From Algiphilus aromaticivorans DG1253 (GTDB lineage Bacteria; Pseudomonadota; Gammaproteobacteria; Nevskiales; Nevskiaceae): 64,000 bases of DNA. The stretch lies in the NCBI RefSeq assembly GCF_000733765.1, contig NZ_JPOG01000001.1:1-64000 (forward strand). Direction: 5' to 3'. The notes beneath the pieces are model-generated. The model was given only the letters and a program-made list of their open reading frames with translations, was not told the origin of the DNA and searched no databases. Position 1 is the first letter of the stretch. Each line of letters begins with the position of its first letter. Both the position numbers and the translations under genes were made by a program. This document shows, in pieces, positions 52,165 through 61,407 of the stretch.

Positions 52165-53469
52165 ATGAGTCAACGCCTGAAGCTGAGTGGCCCGCGCGGC
52201 CGCGTCGCCATCGTCGCCGGTCTGCGCACGCCCTTCGCCCGGATGGGCACGCATTTCCGCGACATCAACGCGGTGGATCTCGGTGCCATGCTGGTGGCCG
52301 AGCTGATCGCGCGCAGCGATCTGGAGCGTGACGAGATCGATCAGATCGTTTTCGGCATGACGGTGATGATGCCGGAGGCCCCCTTCATCGCCCGCGAGAT
52401 CGCGCTGGCCTGCGGCATGCCCGACGTCGACGCTTACAGCATCACCCGCGCCTGCGCGACCAGCTTCCAGACGCCGGCCAGCGCGGCCGAGAGCATTCTG
52501 ACCGGTCAGACCGACGTCGCCATCGCCGGCGGCGTCGATTCCACCTCGCACCCGCCCATCACGATTTCCAAGAAGCTCACGGCGGTGCTGCGCGATGCGC
52601 AGCTCGCCAAGACCACCAAGCAGCGTCTCAAGCTCTTCGCCCAGCTGCGGCCGAAGGATCTGCTGCCGGTGCCGCCGTCGATCACCGAGTACTCGGTGGG
52701 CGAAACCATGGGCCAGAGCGCCGAGAAGATGGTCAAGAAGTGGGGCGTTACCCGCGCCGAGCAGGACGATATCGCCCACGCCTCGCACAGCAACGCCGCC
52801 AACGCCTGGAAGCAGGGCTGGATGGACGACCAGGTCATGACCGCCTTCGTGCCGCCCAAGTCCTCGCCGGTGCACGAGGACAATCTGGTGCGCATGAATT
52901 CCGAGCGCAGCAGCTACGACAAGCTCAAGCCGGCCTTCGACAAGCAGTTCGGCTCGGTCACCGCCGGCAACTCCAGCCCGCTGACCGACGGCGCGGCGGC
53001 GATGATCCTGATGAGCGAGGAGAAGGCCAAGGCGATGGGCTACAAGCCGCTGGGCTACATCCGCGGCTACCACTTCGCGGCCAAGACGCCCGCCGATGAT
53101 CTGCTGATGGGCCCGGTGCGCGCCGCGCCGGTGGCGCTGGACCGCGCCGGCGTGACGCTGGCCGACATGACGCTTGTCGACATGCACGAGGCCTTCGCCG
53201 CACAGATCGCCTGCAACCTCAAGGGCCTGGCTTCGAAGAAATACTTCGAGGAGACCATGGGCCGCAGCCAGCCGGTGGGCGAGGTCGATCCGGCCAAGCT
53301 CAACGTCAACGGCGGCTCCATCGCCTACGGCCACCCATTCGGTGCCACCGGCGCGCGCGTCATCACGCAGACCCTCAATGAGCTGCAGCGTCGGGGCGGC
53401 GGCATGGCCCTGACCACGGCCTGTGCGGCCGGTGGCATCGGTGCCGCGATGGTGCTGGAAAGCGAATAA
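52165..53469 (+). CDS. fadI: Acetyl-CoA acyltransferase FadI (thiolase)
   Basis: A 434-residue 3-ketoacyl-CoA thiolase, the beta subunit of the FadIJ complex. RACATSFQTPASAAESIL carries the nucleophilic Cys (~residue 98), DMHEAFAAQ the Glu region, NGGSIAYGHPFGATGAR the active His, and TTACAAGGIGAAMVLE the second Cys. Its length and the long central loop fit FadI rather than FadA. ATG at 52165 follows CGGAG. It heads the fad operon, 12 nt before fadJ. Confidence 0.93.
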   Translation: MSQRLKLSGPRGRVAIVAGLRTPFARMGTHFRDINAVDLGAMLVAELIARSDLERDEIDQIVFGMTVMMPEAPFIAREIALACGMPDVDAYSITRACATSFQTPASAAESILTGQTDVAIAGGVDSTSHPPITISKKLTAVLRDAQLAKTTKQRLKLFAQLRPKDLLPVPPSITEYSVGETMGQSAEKMVKKWGVTRAEQDDIAHASHSNAANAWKQGWMDDQVMTAFVPPKSSPVHEDNLVRMNSERSSYDKLKPAFDKQFGSVTAGNSSPLTDGAAAMILMSEEKAKAMGYKPLGYIRGYHFAAKTPADDLLMGPVRAAPVALDRAGVTLADMTLVDMHEAFAAQIACNLKGLASKKYFEETMGRSQPVGEVDPAKLNVNGGSIAYGHPFGATGARVITQTLNELQRRGGGMALTTACAAGGIGAAMVLESE

Positions 53470-53481
53470 CCGGAGCGAGCC

Positions 53482-55854
53482 ATGAGTGAAGAAGACAACA
53501 ACCGCGTTGCGAAGAAGGCTGCGGCCAAGAAGACCGGCGCCAAGAAGGCAGCTGTGAAGAAGTCCGCCGCCAAGAAGACGGTGGTCAAGAAGGCGACTGC
53601 GAAGAAGACGGCTGCCAAGAAATCCGCCGCTGCCAAGAAAGCGGCGCCGGCCAAGCGCGCGGCGGGCAAGACCGCGACCAAGGTCGCCTCCGGCACCAGC
53701 TTTCGTTTCACCCGCGGTAACGACGACATCGCTGTCATCGAGATCAATGTCCCGGGTGACGCGCAGAACACGCTCAAGGCCGAGTTCGCGGACGAGTTCG
53801 CCGCGGCCATGAAGCAGGTGCGCGGCGACGGCAAACTCAAGGGCGTCGTGCTGATGTCGACGAAGCCCGGCTCCTTCGTTGCCGGCGCCGACATCCAGAT
53901 GTTCGAGCGCGCGCAGACCGCGGCCGAGGTCGAAAAACTCTCGACGCAGTGCCAGCAGGCCTTTCAGCAGCTGGAGGATCTGGAGATCCCGGTGGTCGCG
54001 GCCATCGACGGCGCTTGCCTCGGCGGCGGTCTCGAACTGGCGCTGGCCTGTCACGCGCGCATCGCCACCGACAGCGCCCAGACCAAGCTCGGCCTGCCCG
54101 AATGCATGCTGGGCCTGCTGCCCGCCGGCGGCGGCACGCAGCGCCTGCCCCGCCTGATCGGCATTCCGGGTGCCCTTGATCTCCTGCTGACCGGCAAGGA
54201 GCTGCGCCCGGCCAAAGCCAAGAAGCTCGGCATCGTCGATCAGGTCGTGCCGGCCGGCGTGCTGCTGGAGGCCGCGCGCAAGCAGATCGCCAAGATGCAG
54301 GGCAAGACCCCGCGTCGCACCAGCACCCAGCAGAAGGTGCGCAAGGACTTCAAGGCCGTGGCGACCGGCATCGCCATGGAGGACAACTCGGCCGGCCGAC
54401 ACTTCCTCTTCCAGCAGGCGCGCAAGCAGCTGCTGGCCAAGACGCGCGGCAATTATCCGGCGCAGGAGCGCATCCTCGACGTCGTCGCCACCGGCTACGC
54501 CAAGGGCATCACCGCCGGCTACAAGGCCGAGGCCAGGGCCTTCGGCGAGCTGGCCATGACGGAGGTTTCCAAGCAGCTGCGCGGCATCTTCTTCGCGCAG
54601 ACCGCGCTCAAGAAGGAGACCTTCGTGCCGGCCGGCGTCGAGCAGCGTCCGGTGCAGCGCGTCGGTGTGCTGGGCGCGGGCCTGATGGGCGCGGGCATCG
54701 CGCTGGTCAGCATCAACAAGGCCGGCAAGGATGTGCGCTTCAAGGATCGCGACAACGACGGCCTGGCGCACGGCTATAAGTATCTGCGCGGCTTCTACGA
54801 CAAGCGCGTCAAGCGCGGCGCCATGCGCCGCTTCGACGCCGAGACCGAGCTGCGCCGCGCCACAGGCACCACCGACAACCGCGGCATGGCCGGCTGCGAC
54901 ATCGTTGTCGAGGCCGTCTTCGAGGATCTCGACCTCAAGCACCGCATGATCGCCGACGTGGAGGCCAACTGCCGTCCGGACACGGTCTTCGCCTCGAACA
55001 CCTCCTCGATCCCGATCACCGATCTGGCCAAGGGTGCCAAGCGCCCGGAGAACGTCATCGGCATGCACTACTTCTCGCCGGTCGAGAAGATGCCGCTGCT
55101 GGAGATCATTACCACGCCCAAGACCGCGCCCGAGGTCACCGCCTCGGCCGTTGCGCTGGGCAAGGCGCAGGGCAAGACCGTCATCGTTGTCGCCGACGGC
55201 CCCGGCTTCTACACCACGCGCACGCTGGCGCCCTATCTCAACGAGGCGACGCGCCTGCTGGGTGAGGGTGTCGATCCGCACGCCGTCGACAAGGCGCTGA
55301 TGGATTTCGGCTACCCGGTGGGCCCCATCGCGCTGCTCGACGAGGTCGGCATCGATGTCGGCACCAAGGTGGCGCCGGTGCTGGAGAAGGCCTTCGGTGC
55401 GCGCATGGAAAGCCCCAAGGCCTCCGGCTCAATGATCGAGGCCGGCTATCTGGGCCGCAAGACGGGCAAGGGCTTCTACGTCTACGACGCCAAGTCCAAG
55501 AAGGAGGGCGACAAGCCGGTCAACGATGCGCTCTTCGATCTGCTGGACGCACCGCGCGGACAGTCCGTGCCGGCCGAGACGATCACCGAACGCTGCACTT
55601 GGATGCTGGTCAACGAGGCCGTGCACTGCCTGGCCGACGGCATCATCAGCGAGCCCATGCACGGCGACATCGGCGCCGTCTTCGGCATCGGCTTTCCGCC
55701 CTTCCGCGGTGGGCCCTTCCGCTTCATCGATGGCATCGGTGCCGACAAGGCGGTGAAGACGCTCGAGCGCCTCGCCAAGCAGCACGGCGAGCGCTTCGAG
55801 CCGGCACCGCTGCTGCGCGAGATGGCCGCCTCCGGCAAGCGCTTCTACGACTAG
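53482..55854 (+). CDS. fadJ: Trifunctional beta-oxidation protein FadJ with histone H1-like N-terminal tail
   Basis: A 790-residue enoyl-CoA hydratase/3-hydroxyacyl-CoA dehydrogenase. The crotonase domain (~70-260) has DGACLGGGLELALACHAR and GLPECMLGLLPAGGGTQRLPRL. The NAD-binding loop GVLGAGLMGAGIA is at ~394, followed by the dehydrogenase C-terminal domains. Unusually, residues ~9-67 are an Ala/Lys-rich tail built of about eight pentads ending in AKK or VKK. FadJ proteins normally begin at the crotonase domain, so this is an addition of about 65 residues. The ATG at 53482 has GGAGCGA upstream, and no later start precedes the crotonase domain convincingly. Confidence 0.93.
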   Translation: MSEEDNNRVAKKAAAKKTGAKKAAVKKSAAKKTVVKKATAKKTAAKKSAAAKKAAPAKRAAGKTATKVASGTSFRFTRGNDDIAVIEINVPGDAQNTLKAEFADEFAAAMKQVRGDGKLKGVVLMSTKPGSFVAGADIQMFERAQTAAEVEKLSTQCQQAFQQLEDLEIPVVAAIDGACLGGGLELALACHARIATDSAQTKLGLPECMLGLLPAGGGTQRLPRLIGIPGALDLLLTGKELRPAKAKKLGIVDQVVPAGVLLEAARKQIAKMQGKTPRRTSTQQKVRKDFKAVATGIAMEDNSAGRHFLFQQARKQLLAKTRGNYPAQERILDVVATGYAKGITAGYKAEARAFGELAMTEVSKQLRGIFFAQTALKKETFVPAGVEQRPVQRVGVLGAGLMGAGIALVSINKAGKDVRFKDRDNDGLAHGYKYLRGFYDKRVKRGAMRRFDAETELRRATGTTDNRGMAGCDIVVEAVFEDLDLKHRMIADVEANCRPDTVFASNTSSIPITDLAKGAKRPENVIGMHYFSPVEKMPLLEIITTPKTAPEVTASAVALGKAQGKTVIVVADGPGFYTTRTLAPYLNEATRLLGEGVDPHAVDKALMDFGYPVGPIALLDEVGIDVGTKVAPVLEKAFGARMESPKASGSMIEAGYLGRKTGKGFYVYDAKSKKEGDKPVNDALFDLLDAPRGQSVPAETITERCTWMLVNEAVHCLADGIISEPMHGDIGAVFGIGFPPFRGGPFRFIDGIGADKAVKTLERLAKQHGERFEPAPLLREMAASGKRFYD
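53505..53685 (+). repeat. Ala/Lys pentad repeat inside fadJ
   Basis: Tandem ~15-bp coding repeats with the shape GC(N)-NNN-GCC-AAG-AAG, giving pentads such as SAAKK, TVVKK, ATAKK and TAAKK. Composition resembles eukaryotic linker histones, AlgP and the DNA-binding tail of the phasin PhaF. Confidence 0.85.
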
Positions 55855-55863
55855 GAACCCGAC

Positions 55864-58113
55864 ATGTTCGAAAAACTCATGCACTGGATGCGGGACAACA
55901 AGCTGCTCCCGCAGATCTCCGATACGGAGCGCGAGGCGCTGGAGGCCGGCGATGTCTGGCTGGACGGCGAGCTCTTCGGCGGCAACCCCGATTTCAAGCG
56001 GATGCTGGCCTACAGTTATCAGCGCCTGACCGAAGAGGAGCAGGCTTTCCTCGACGGCCCCTGCGAGGAGCTGCTCAAGCGCGCCGACGGCTATGCCATC
56101 GCCGAGAGCGGCGAGGCACCCGAGGAACTGGTCGCCTTCATGCGCGAAAAAGGCTTCTTCGGCCTGATCGTGCCCAAGGAATATGGCGGTCTCGGCTTCT
56201 CGACGCTGGCGCGATCGACCATCATGGCCAAGGTGACGCCGCACTCCGGCACGCTGTCGGCGCTGGTGGTCATTCCCAACACCCTGGGCGCGGCCGAGCT
56301 GCTGGTGGACTACGGCACCGAGGAACAGAAGGCCTACTACCTGCCACGCCTGGCGCGCGGCGAGATGATTCCCTGCTTCGGGCTGACCGAGCCCGGCGCC
56401 GGCTCGGACGCGGCCTCGATCCAGGCCGAGGGCGAGGTCTTCCGCGCCGAGGACGGCACGCCCAGCATCCGTCTGAACTTCCGCAAGCGCTACATCACCC
56501 TGGCGCCCATCGCGGACCTGATCTCGCTGGCCTGTCATCTGCACGACCCGGAGAATCTCCTGGGCAAGGGCGAGCACCCCGGCATCAGCGTCGTGCTGCT
56601 GCACAGCGATACGCCGGGGCTGACGCAGGGTGAGCGCCACGAGCCCATCGGCGAGCCCTTCCCGAACGGGCCGCTGGAAGGCAAGGATGTCGTCGTGCCG
56701 GCCGAGCGCATTCTCGGCGGCCTCGACCGCGCCGGCCAGGGCTGGAAGATGCTGATGGAATCACTGGCCGGTGGCCGCATGGTCTCGCTGCCGGCGACCG
56801 CCGCCGGCGGCCTGCAGGCCGCGGCCGCGATGGTCGGCCCCTACTCGATCGTTCGCGAGCAGTTCGGCATGCCCATCGGGCGCATGGACGGTGTCGAGGA
56901 CAAGATCGGCCGCGTGGCGGCCACCGCCTACATGGTCGAGGGCGCGCGCATCTTCGGCTGCTCGGCAGTCAACGACGGGATTCATCCGCCGGTGGTCTCG
57001 GGCGTCATGAAGGCCTATACCACCGAGCTGGGCCGTTCGGCGGCCACCGACGCCATGGACGTCTTCGCCGGCGCCGGCGTCATGCAGGGCCCGAACAATG
57101 TCATCGGCCGCGGCTACTGCTCGGCGCCGGTGGCGATCACGGTCGAGGGCGCCAACATCATGACGCGCACGCTGATGATCTTCGGCCAGGGCGCGACACG
57201 CTCGCACCCCTACGCCATCAAGGTCGTGCGTGCTGTCGAGAACGACGACGCCGATGCCTTCCGCAGCAATCTGTTGGGCTGGGTCGGCCATTTCTTCTCT
57301 GGTATCGGCCGCAGTGTCGTGCGCGGCCTCACGCGCGGCTGGACCGTGCGTGTGCCGGACGTCCACCGCGACACCAAGCGTTACTACCGGCGTCTGGGCT
57401 GGGCCGCGGCGCGCTTCGGGCTACTCACCGATCTGGCGATGTTCTTTGTCGGCGGCAAGCTCAAGGCGCGCGGCAAGCTCACCGGCCGCTACGCCGACGC
57501 CGTCGCCTGGATGCTGCTCGGCTTCGCCGCGCTGCGTCGTTTCGAGGCGGAAGGTCGTCGCGAGGAGGACCTGCCGCTGGTGCACCATGCGCTGCAGACC
57601 GCCCTGCACGAGATCCAGCAGGCCTTCGAGGGCATCTACCGCAACTTCGGTGGCCCGGTGGGCGTGCTGCTGCGCTGGGTCGGCCTGCCGCTGGCGCGCA
57701 TCAATCCGCTGGGCGCGGCGCCCGACGACACGCTGAGCCACGCTGCGGCGCAGACCATTCAGAGCGACAACGCCCAGTACGCGCGCCTGATGGAAGGCAG
57801 CTTCCTGCCGCAGGACCGTACAGTCGGCGGCGGTCGCCTGCTGCACGCCTGGCGTCAGGTCTGTGCCGCCCAGCCCGCCGCCGCCCGCGTCGCTGCAGCG
57901 CAGAAGGCACGCAAGCTGCCGCGCGGCCACGCTGAGGAACTGGCCGAGCAGGCGCTGGCCGCGGGTGTCATCAGCGAGGTCGAGGCCGAGCAGCTGCGTG
58001 CCGCACGCGCCGCGCGGATGGCGGCGGTCGAGGTCGACGTCTTCCCGGCCGACCACTTCCGCAGCCGCGCGCAGCCTGTTGCCGAGCCGGCCAAGCAGGC
58101 CGCCAACTTCTGA
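55864..58113 (+). CDS. fadE: Acyl-CoA dehydrogenase FadE
   Basis: A 749-residue acyl-CoA dehydrogenase of the large FadE type. The dehydrogenase core (~80-460) has GLIVPKEYGGLGFS, CFGLTEPGAGSDAASIQ (FAD/substrate loop), REQFGMPIGRMDGVEDKIG and TVEGANIMTRTLMIFGQG. A C-terminal extension of ~270 residues is typical of FadE. It inserts the first double bond into acyl-CoA. It lies 9 nt after fadJ. Confidence 0.94.
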   Translation: MFEKLMHWMRDNKLLPQISDTEREALEAGDVWLDGELFGGNPDFKRMLAYSYQRLTEEEQAFLDGPCEELLKRADGYAIAESGEAPEELVAFMREKGFFGLIVPKEYGGLGFSTLARSTIMAKVTPHSGTLSALVVIPNTLGAAELLVDYGTEEQKAYYLPRLARGEMIPCFGLTEPGAGSDAASIQAEGEVFRAEDGTPSIRLNFRKRYITLAPIADLISLACHLHDPENLLGKGEHPGISVVLLHSDTPGLTQGERHEPIGEPFPNGPLEGKDVVVPAERILGGLDRAGQGWKMLMESLAGGRMVSLPATAAGGLQAAAAMVGPYSIVREQFGMPIGRMDGVEDKIGRVAATAYMVEGARIFGCSAVNDGIHPPVVSGVMKAYTTELGRSAATDAMDVFAGAGVMQGPNNVIGRGYCSAPVAITVEGANIMTRTLMIFGQGATRSHPYAIKVVRAVENDDADAFRSNLLGWVGHFFSGIGRSVVRGLTRGWTVRVPDVHRDTKRYYRRLGWAAARFGLLTDLAMFFVGGKLKARGKLTGRYADAVAWMLLGFAALRRFEAEGRREEDLPLVHHALQTALHEIQQAFEGIYRNFGGPVGVLLRWVGLPLARINPLGAAPDDTLSHAAAQTIQSDNAQYARLMEGSFLPQDRTVGGGRLLHAWRQVCAAQPAAARVAAAQKARKLPRGHAEELAEQALAAGVISEVEAEQLRAARAARMAAVEVDVFPADHFRSRAQPVAEPAKQAANF

Positions 58114-58126
58114 AACCGGATCAATC

Positions 58127-59359
58127 ATGAGCGATACCGCCAACCCGCTGCTCGACGGCCTGCGCGTGCTGGACTGCTCGCGCCTGCTGCCGGGGCCCTT
58201 CTGCACGCTCTATCTCGCTCAGCTCGGCGCCGAGGTCATCAAGATCGAGGAGCCCGACGGTGGCGACTATGCGCGCGCCATGAGCCCGGAACTCTTCGAG
58301 CTGGTCAACCGCGGCAAGAAGTCCGTGACGCTGGATCTGCGCAAGGCCGAGGACGTCGAGGCCTTCAAGCGCCTCGCCGCCGAGGCCGACGTCGTGGTGG
58401 ATTCCTTCCGCCCCGGCGTCATGGACCGGCTGGGCTGCGGCTACGAGGATCTGCGCGCGGTCAACCCCAAGCTGGTCTACGCCGCGCTTACCGGCTACGG
58501 CCAGAGCGGGCCCTACCGCGACCGCGCCGGCCACGACATGAACTACCTCAGCTACGCCGGCGTGCTCGACCAGATCGGCAGCGCCGGTGGTCCGCCCGTG
58601 CAGTCCAATGTGCAGATCGCGGATCTGGCCGGCGGCGCGCTGACCTGCGCCATCGGCATCCTGTCGGCCGTCATCGGCGCACGCGCGTCGGGGCAGGGGG
58701 CCTTCGTGGATGTCGGCATGCAGGACGGCTCGCTGGCGCTGCAGACGGTGGCGTTGTCGACGCTGCGCAGCCTGGGCCACACCCAGGCCCGGGGCGAGGA
58801 CATGCTCTCCGGGGCGCTGCCCAACTACAACCTCTATCGCTGCCGCGGCGGTGGCTATATCGCCGTCGGCGCGCTGGAGCCGAAGTTCTTCCAGAAGCTG
58901 CTGGCTGCCCTGCAGGAAGAGCTGGTCCCCGGCGCTGTGAGCAGCGTGCTGGCATCGGCCGCGAGTCGACTGCAGAAGAAGAAAAAGTCCAGCGGTGGCG
59001 GGAAATCCTCTGGTGGTGGCAAGGGCGGCGTCGGCAAGCTGGCCAAGCTGATGGATGATCCGACCCGCGCCCGCCGCGCGCTGGCGCCGGTGCGCTGGGC
59101 GCTGGTGGCGGCCTTTCGCCTGAAGACCCGCGACGAATGGGCGCGCATTCTGGAAGACGCCGACGCCTGCATCAGCCCGGTGCTATCGCTGGAAGAGGCA
59201 CTGGCCAATGAGCAGACCGTGGCGCGAGGCATGGTCGAGGATCACGGCGGCAAGCCGGCGCTGCGCAACCCTATCCAGTTCCTGGGCGCGCAGACGCGCA
59301 GCGGTGGCGCACCGGCGCTGGGTGCTGACAACGCCGAGATCCTGGGGCGCCCGGCCTAG
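58127..59359 (+). CDS. CaiB/BaiF CoA-transferase (alpha-methylacyl-CoA racemase-like) with Lys/Gly insert
   Basis: A 410-residue class III CoA-transferase family protein: GLRVLDCSRLLPGPFCTLYLAQLGAEVIKIEEP, LDLRKAEDVEAFKRLAAEADVVVDSFRPGVMDRLG, and the catalytic-Asp region DMNYLSYAGVL. The sequence is closest in pattern to alpha-methylacyl-CoA racemases, which prepare branched acyl-CoA for beta-oxidation, matching the fad context. About residues 275-320 hold an unusual low-complexity insert (LQKKKKSSGGGKSSGGGKGG). ATG at 58127 lies 13 nt after fadE. Confidence 0.87.
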   Translation: MSDTANPLLDGLRVLDCSRLLPGPFCTLYLAQLGAEVIKIEEPDGGDYARAMSPELFELVNRGKKSVTLDLRKAEDVEAFKRLAAEADVVVDSFRPGVMDRLGCGYEDLRAVNPKLVYAALTGYGQSGPYRDRAGHDMNYLSYAGVLDQIGSAGGPPVQSNVQIADLAGGALTCAIGILSAVIGARASGQGAFVDVGMQDGSLALQTVALSTLRSLGHTQARGEDMLSGALPNYNLYRCRGGGYIAVGALEPKFFQKLLAALQEELVPGAVSSVLASAASRLQKKKKSSGGGKSSGGGKGGVGKLAKLMDDPTRARRALAPVRWALVAAFRLKTRDEWARILEDADACISPVLSLEEALANEQTVARGMVEDHGGKPALRNPIQFLGAQTRSGGAPALGADNAEILGRPA

Positions 59360-59377
59360 CGGCCGGCCGCCCCCGGC

Positions 59378-59956
59378 TCAATGCCTTACGGCGCGGGCGC
59401 GCCAGTAGCGCAGCAACACGAAGGCGCCGGCGAGCCCGCCCAGGTGCGCGAAGTGGGCTACGCCCGACAGCGTGCCGCTCATGCCGGCGTAGAGCTCGAA
59501 GGCCGCGTAGAGTGCGACGAAGACCGGCGCGCGCATCGGGATGGGTGGAAAGAGCAGCATGATCTGCCGTCGCGGGAAGAGCATGGCGTAGGCCACCAGC
59601 AGGCCGAATAGGCCGCCGGAGGCCCCCACTGTCGGCACCGGATCGCCGAAGGCGGTGACCACCAGCTGGGCAAAGGCCGCCGCCAGCACGCTGGCGGCGT
59701 AGAGCTGGATGAAGCGGATGGGCCCCAGCGCGCTCTCGATGTCGCGGCCGAACATCCAGATGCCGAACATGTTCACGGCCAGATGGAAGACGCCGCCGTG
59801 CAGGAAGGCGCTGGTGACGATCTGCCAGAACTGGAAGCCCTCGCCCAGCGGCCACAGCGCGAAGCTGCGCAGCAGGCCGTCGGCGGCCTGCATCTGCAGG
59901 CCGAAGATGGCGATGCACACCGCCATGATGATGTAGGTAACGTTCTCGGATCGCAT
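59378..59956 (-). CDS. Rhomboid-family intramembrane serine protease
   Basis: A 192-residue, six-helix rhomboid. FWQIVTSAFLHGGVFHLAVNMFGIWMFG carries the family HxxxN region. TVGASGGLFGLLVAYAML holds the catalytic Ser in GASGG, and VAHFAHLGGLAGAF the catalytic His. It cleaves membrane protein substrates within the bilayer; the target is unknown. It converges with the CoA-transferase gene, with an 18-bp gap, and lies downstream of the aminotransferase gene on the same strand. Confidence 0.92.
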   Translation of the reverse strand: MRSENVTYIIMAVCIAIFGLQMQAADGLLRSFALWPLGEGFQFWQIVTSAFLHGGVFHLAVNMFGIWMFGRDIESALGPIRFIQLYAASVLAAAFAQLVVTAFGDPVPTVGASGGLFGLLVAYAMLFPRRQIMLLFPPIPMRAPVFVALYAAFELYAGMSGTLSGVAHFAHLGGLAGAFVLLRYWRARAVRH

Positions 59957-59983
59957 TGCGGCTCGACTTGTTGGGGGTGGGCC

Positions 59984-61129
59984 TCAGCCCTCAGCCGGGA
60001 TGGTATCGAGCGCAGCTTCCAGGCGCGCAACGGTGCCGTCGACGTTGGCAAGCTTGTCGAGGCCGAAGAGCCCGATGCGGAAGGTCTTGAAATCCTCCGG
60101 CTCGCCACACATCAGCGGGACGCCCTTGGCGATCTGGATGCCGCGCTCGGCGAAGGCGGCGCCGCTGTGGATGGCGTCGATACGCGTGTGGCAGACGACC
60201 ACGCCGGGGGCCGCGAAGCCCTCGGCAGCGACACTGGCGAAGCCGCGAGCGGCGAGGCTGCCGCGCACGCGCCGGCCCAGCGCCAGCTGGCGCTCGCGCG
60301 CCGGCTCCAGGCCGAAGGCACGCGTCTCGACCATGGCGTCGCGGAAGTGGCGCAGGCCGTCGGTGGGCAGGGTCGCGTGATAGGCGTGGCCGCCATCCTC
60401 GTAGGCCCGCATGATGCCCAGCCACTGCTTCAGATCGAGCGCGAAGCTGGAGCTTTGCGTGGCCTCGACGCGTGCCAGCGCCGCTCGGCTCAGCATGACG
60501 AGGCCGGTCGAGGGGGTGGCGCTCCAGCTCTTCTGCGGTGCGCTGATCAGTACGTCCACGCCCAGCGCCGCCATGTCCACCCACAACGCGCCGGATGCCA
60601 CGCAGTCCAGCACCAGCAGGCCGCCGTTGGCGTGCACGGCCTCGGCTAACTCGCGGATATAGGCGTCGGGAAGCAGCATGCCGGCCGAGGTCTCGACGTG
60701 CGGCGCAAAGACAAGGTCGATGCTGGACTCGGCGATGGCCTCGGCGACTTCATCGACGGGCGGTGGCGCCCAGGCCGCCTGCGGCGAGGGTTCCAGCGGC
60801 GCGGCCTTGAGAACCATGCTCGTCGTGCCCAGTCCGCCCATCTCCAGGATTTGCGACCAGCGATAGCTGAACCAGCCGTTGCGCACGATCAGGCAGCGCT
60901 GGCCGGGCGCCAGCTGCCGGGCCACCGATTCCATGGCCGCCGTGCCGCCGCCCGGCACGAGCACCGCCGCTTCTGCCGCGTAGGTCTCGCGCAGCATCTG
61001 CGAGAGATCGCGCATGATCTGCTGGAAGGCCGCGGACATGTGATTGAGGGCGCGGTCGGTGAACACCACCGAGTATTCGCGCAGCCCCTCCGGATCGGGG
61101 TTGGTCGGGAAGCTTGCCAATCTGTGCAC
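59984..61129 (-). CDS. Class V aminotransferase (PLP-dependent)
   Basis: A 381-residue enzyme of the alanine-glyoxylate/serine-pyruvate aminotransferase superfamily. FTDRALNHMSAAFQQIMRDLSQMLRETYAAEAAVLVPGGGTAAMESVARQL forms the cofactor entry region, GGLLVLDCVASGALWVDM contains the PLP Asp, and LISAPQKSWSATPSTGLVML the Schiff-base Lys. The substrate is not readable by eye. It precedes the rhomboid gene by 27 nt on the same strand. Confidence 0.9.
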   Translation of the reverse strand: MHRLASFPTNPDPEGLREYSVVFTDRALNHMSAAFQQIMRDLSQMLRETYAAEAAVLVPGGGTAAMESVARQLAPGQRCLIVRNGWFSYRWSQILEMGGLGTTSMVLKAAPLEPSPQAAWAPPPVDEVAEAIAESSIDLVFAPHVETSAGMLLPDAYIRELAEAVHANGGLLVLDCVASGALWVDMAALGVDVLISAPQKSWSATPSTGLVMLSRAALARVEATQSSSFALDLKQWLGIMRAYEDGGHAYHATLPTDGLRHFRDAMVETRAFGLEPARERQLALGRRVRGSLAARGFASVAAEGFAAPGVVVCHTRIDAIHSGAAFAERGIQIAKGVPLMCGEPEDFKTFRIGLFGLDKLANVDGTVARLEAALDTIPAEG

Positions 61130-61407
61130 TCGCGCCGAAAACTAGTGCCCATGATGGGAGTCCGCGCCGCCGCGCGCCACTTCCGTTGCCTTGTCGTCCC
61201 TGGTAAACGGCAGCGAGGCGCCGGACGTGCGGGCTCGTCGGCCGCTCCGGTGATGGTTACACTGCAAAATGACTCACGCGAGCGAGGGAGCCGAATTCAT
61301 CCGAAACGGCAAGCACAGCCTGTGCCGAGACGGAGCCAGCAGGGGACACCGCTGCATGGTCGCTTACTGTGCCTTGGCGCGTCCGCAACGGGGGAATTGC
61401 ATCCGTG

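Noticed and set aside
51991-55281. A 1096-codon minus-strand open frame across fadI and fadJ
   Set aside because: It is antisense to fadI and fadJ, and the composition (long Leu/Gly/Arg/His stretches) is that of a shadow frame.
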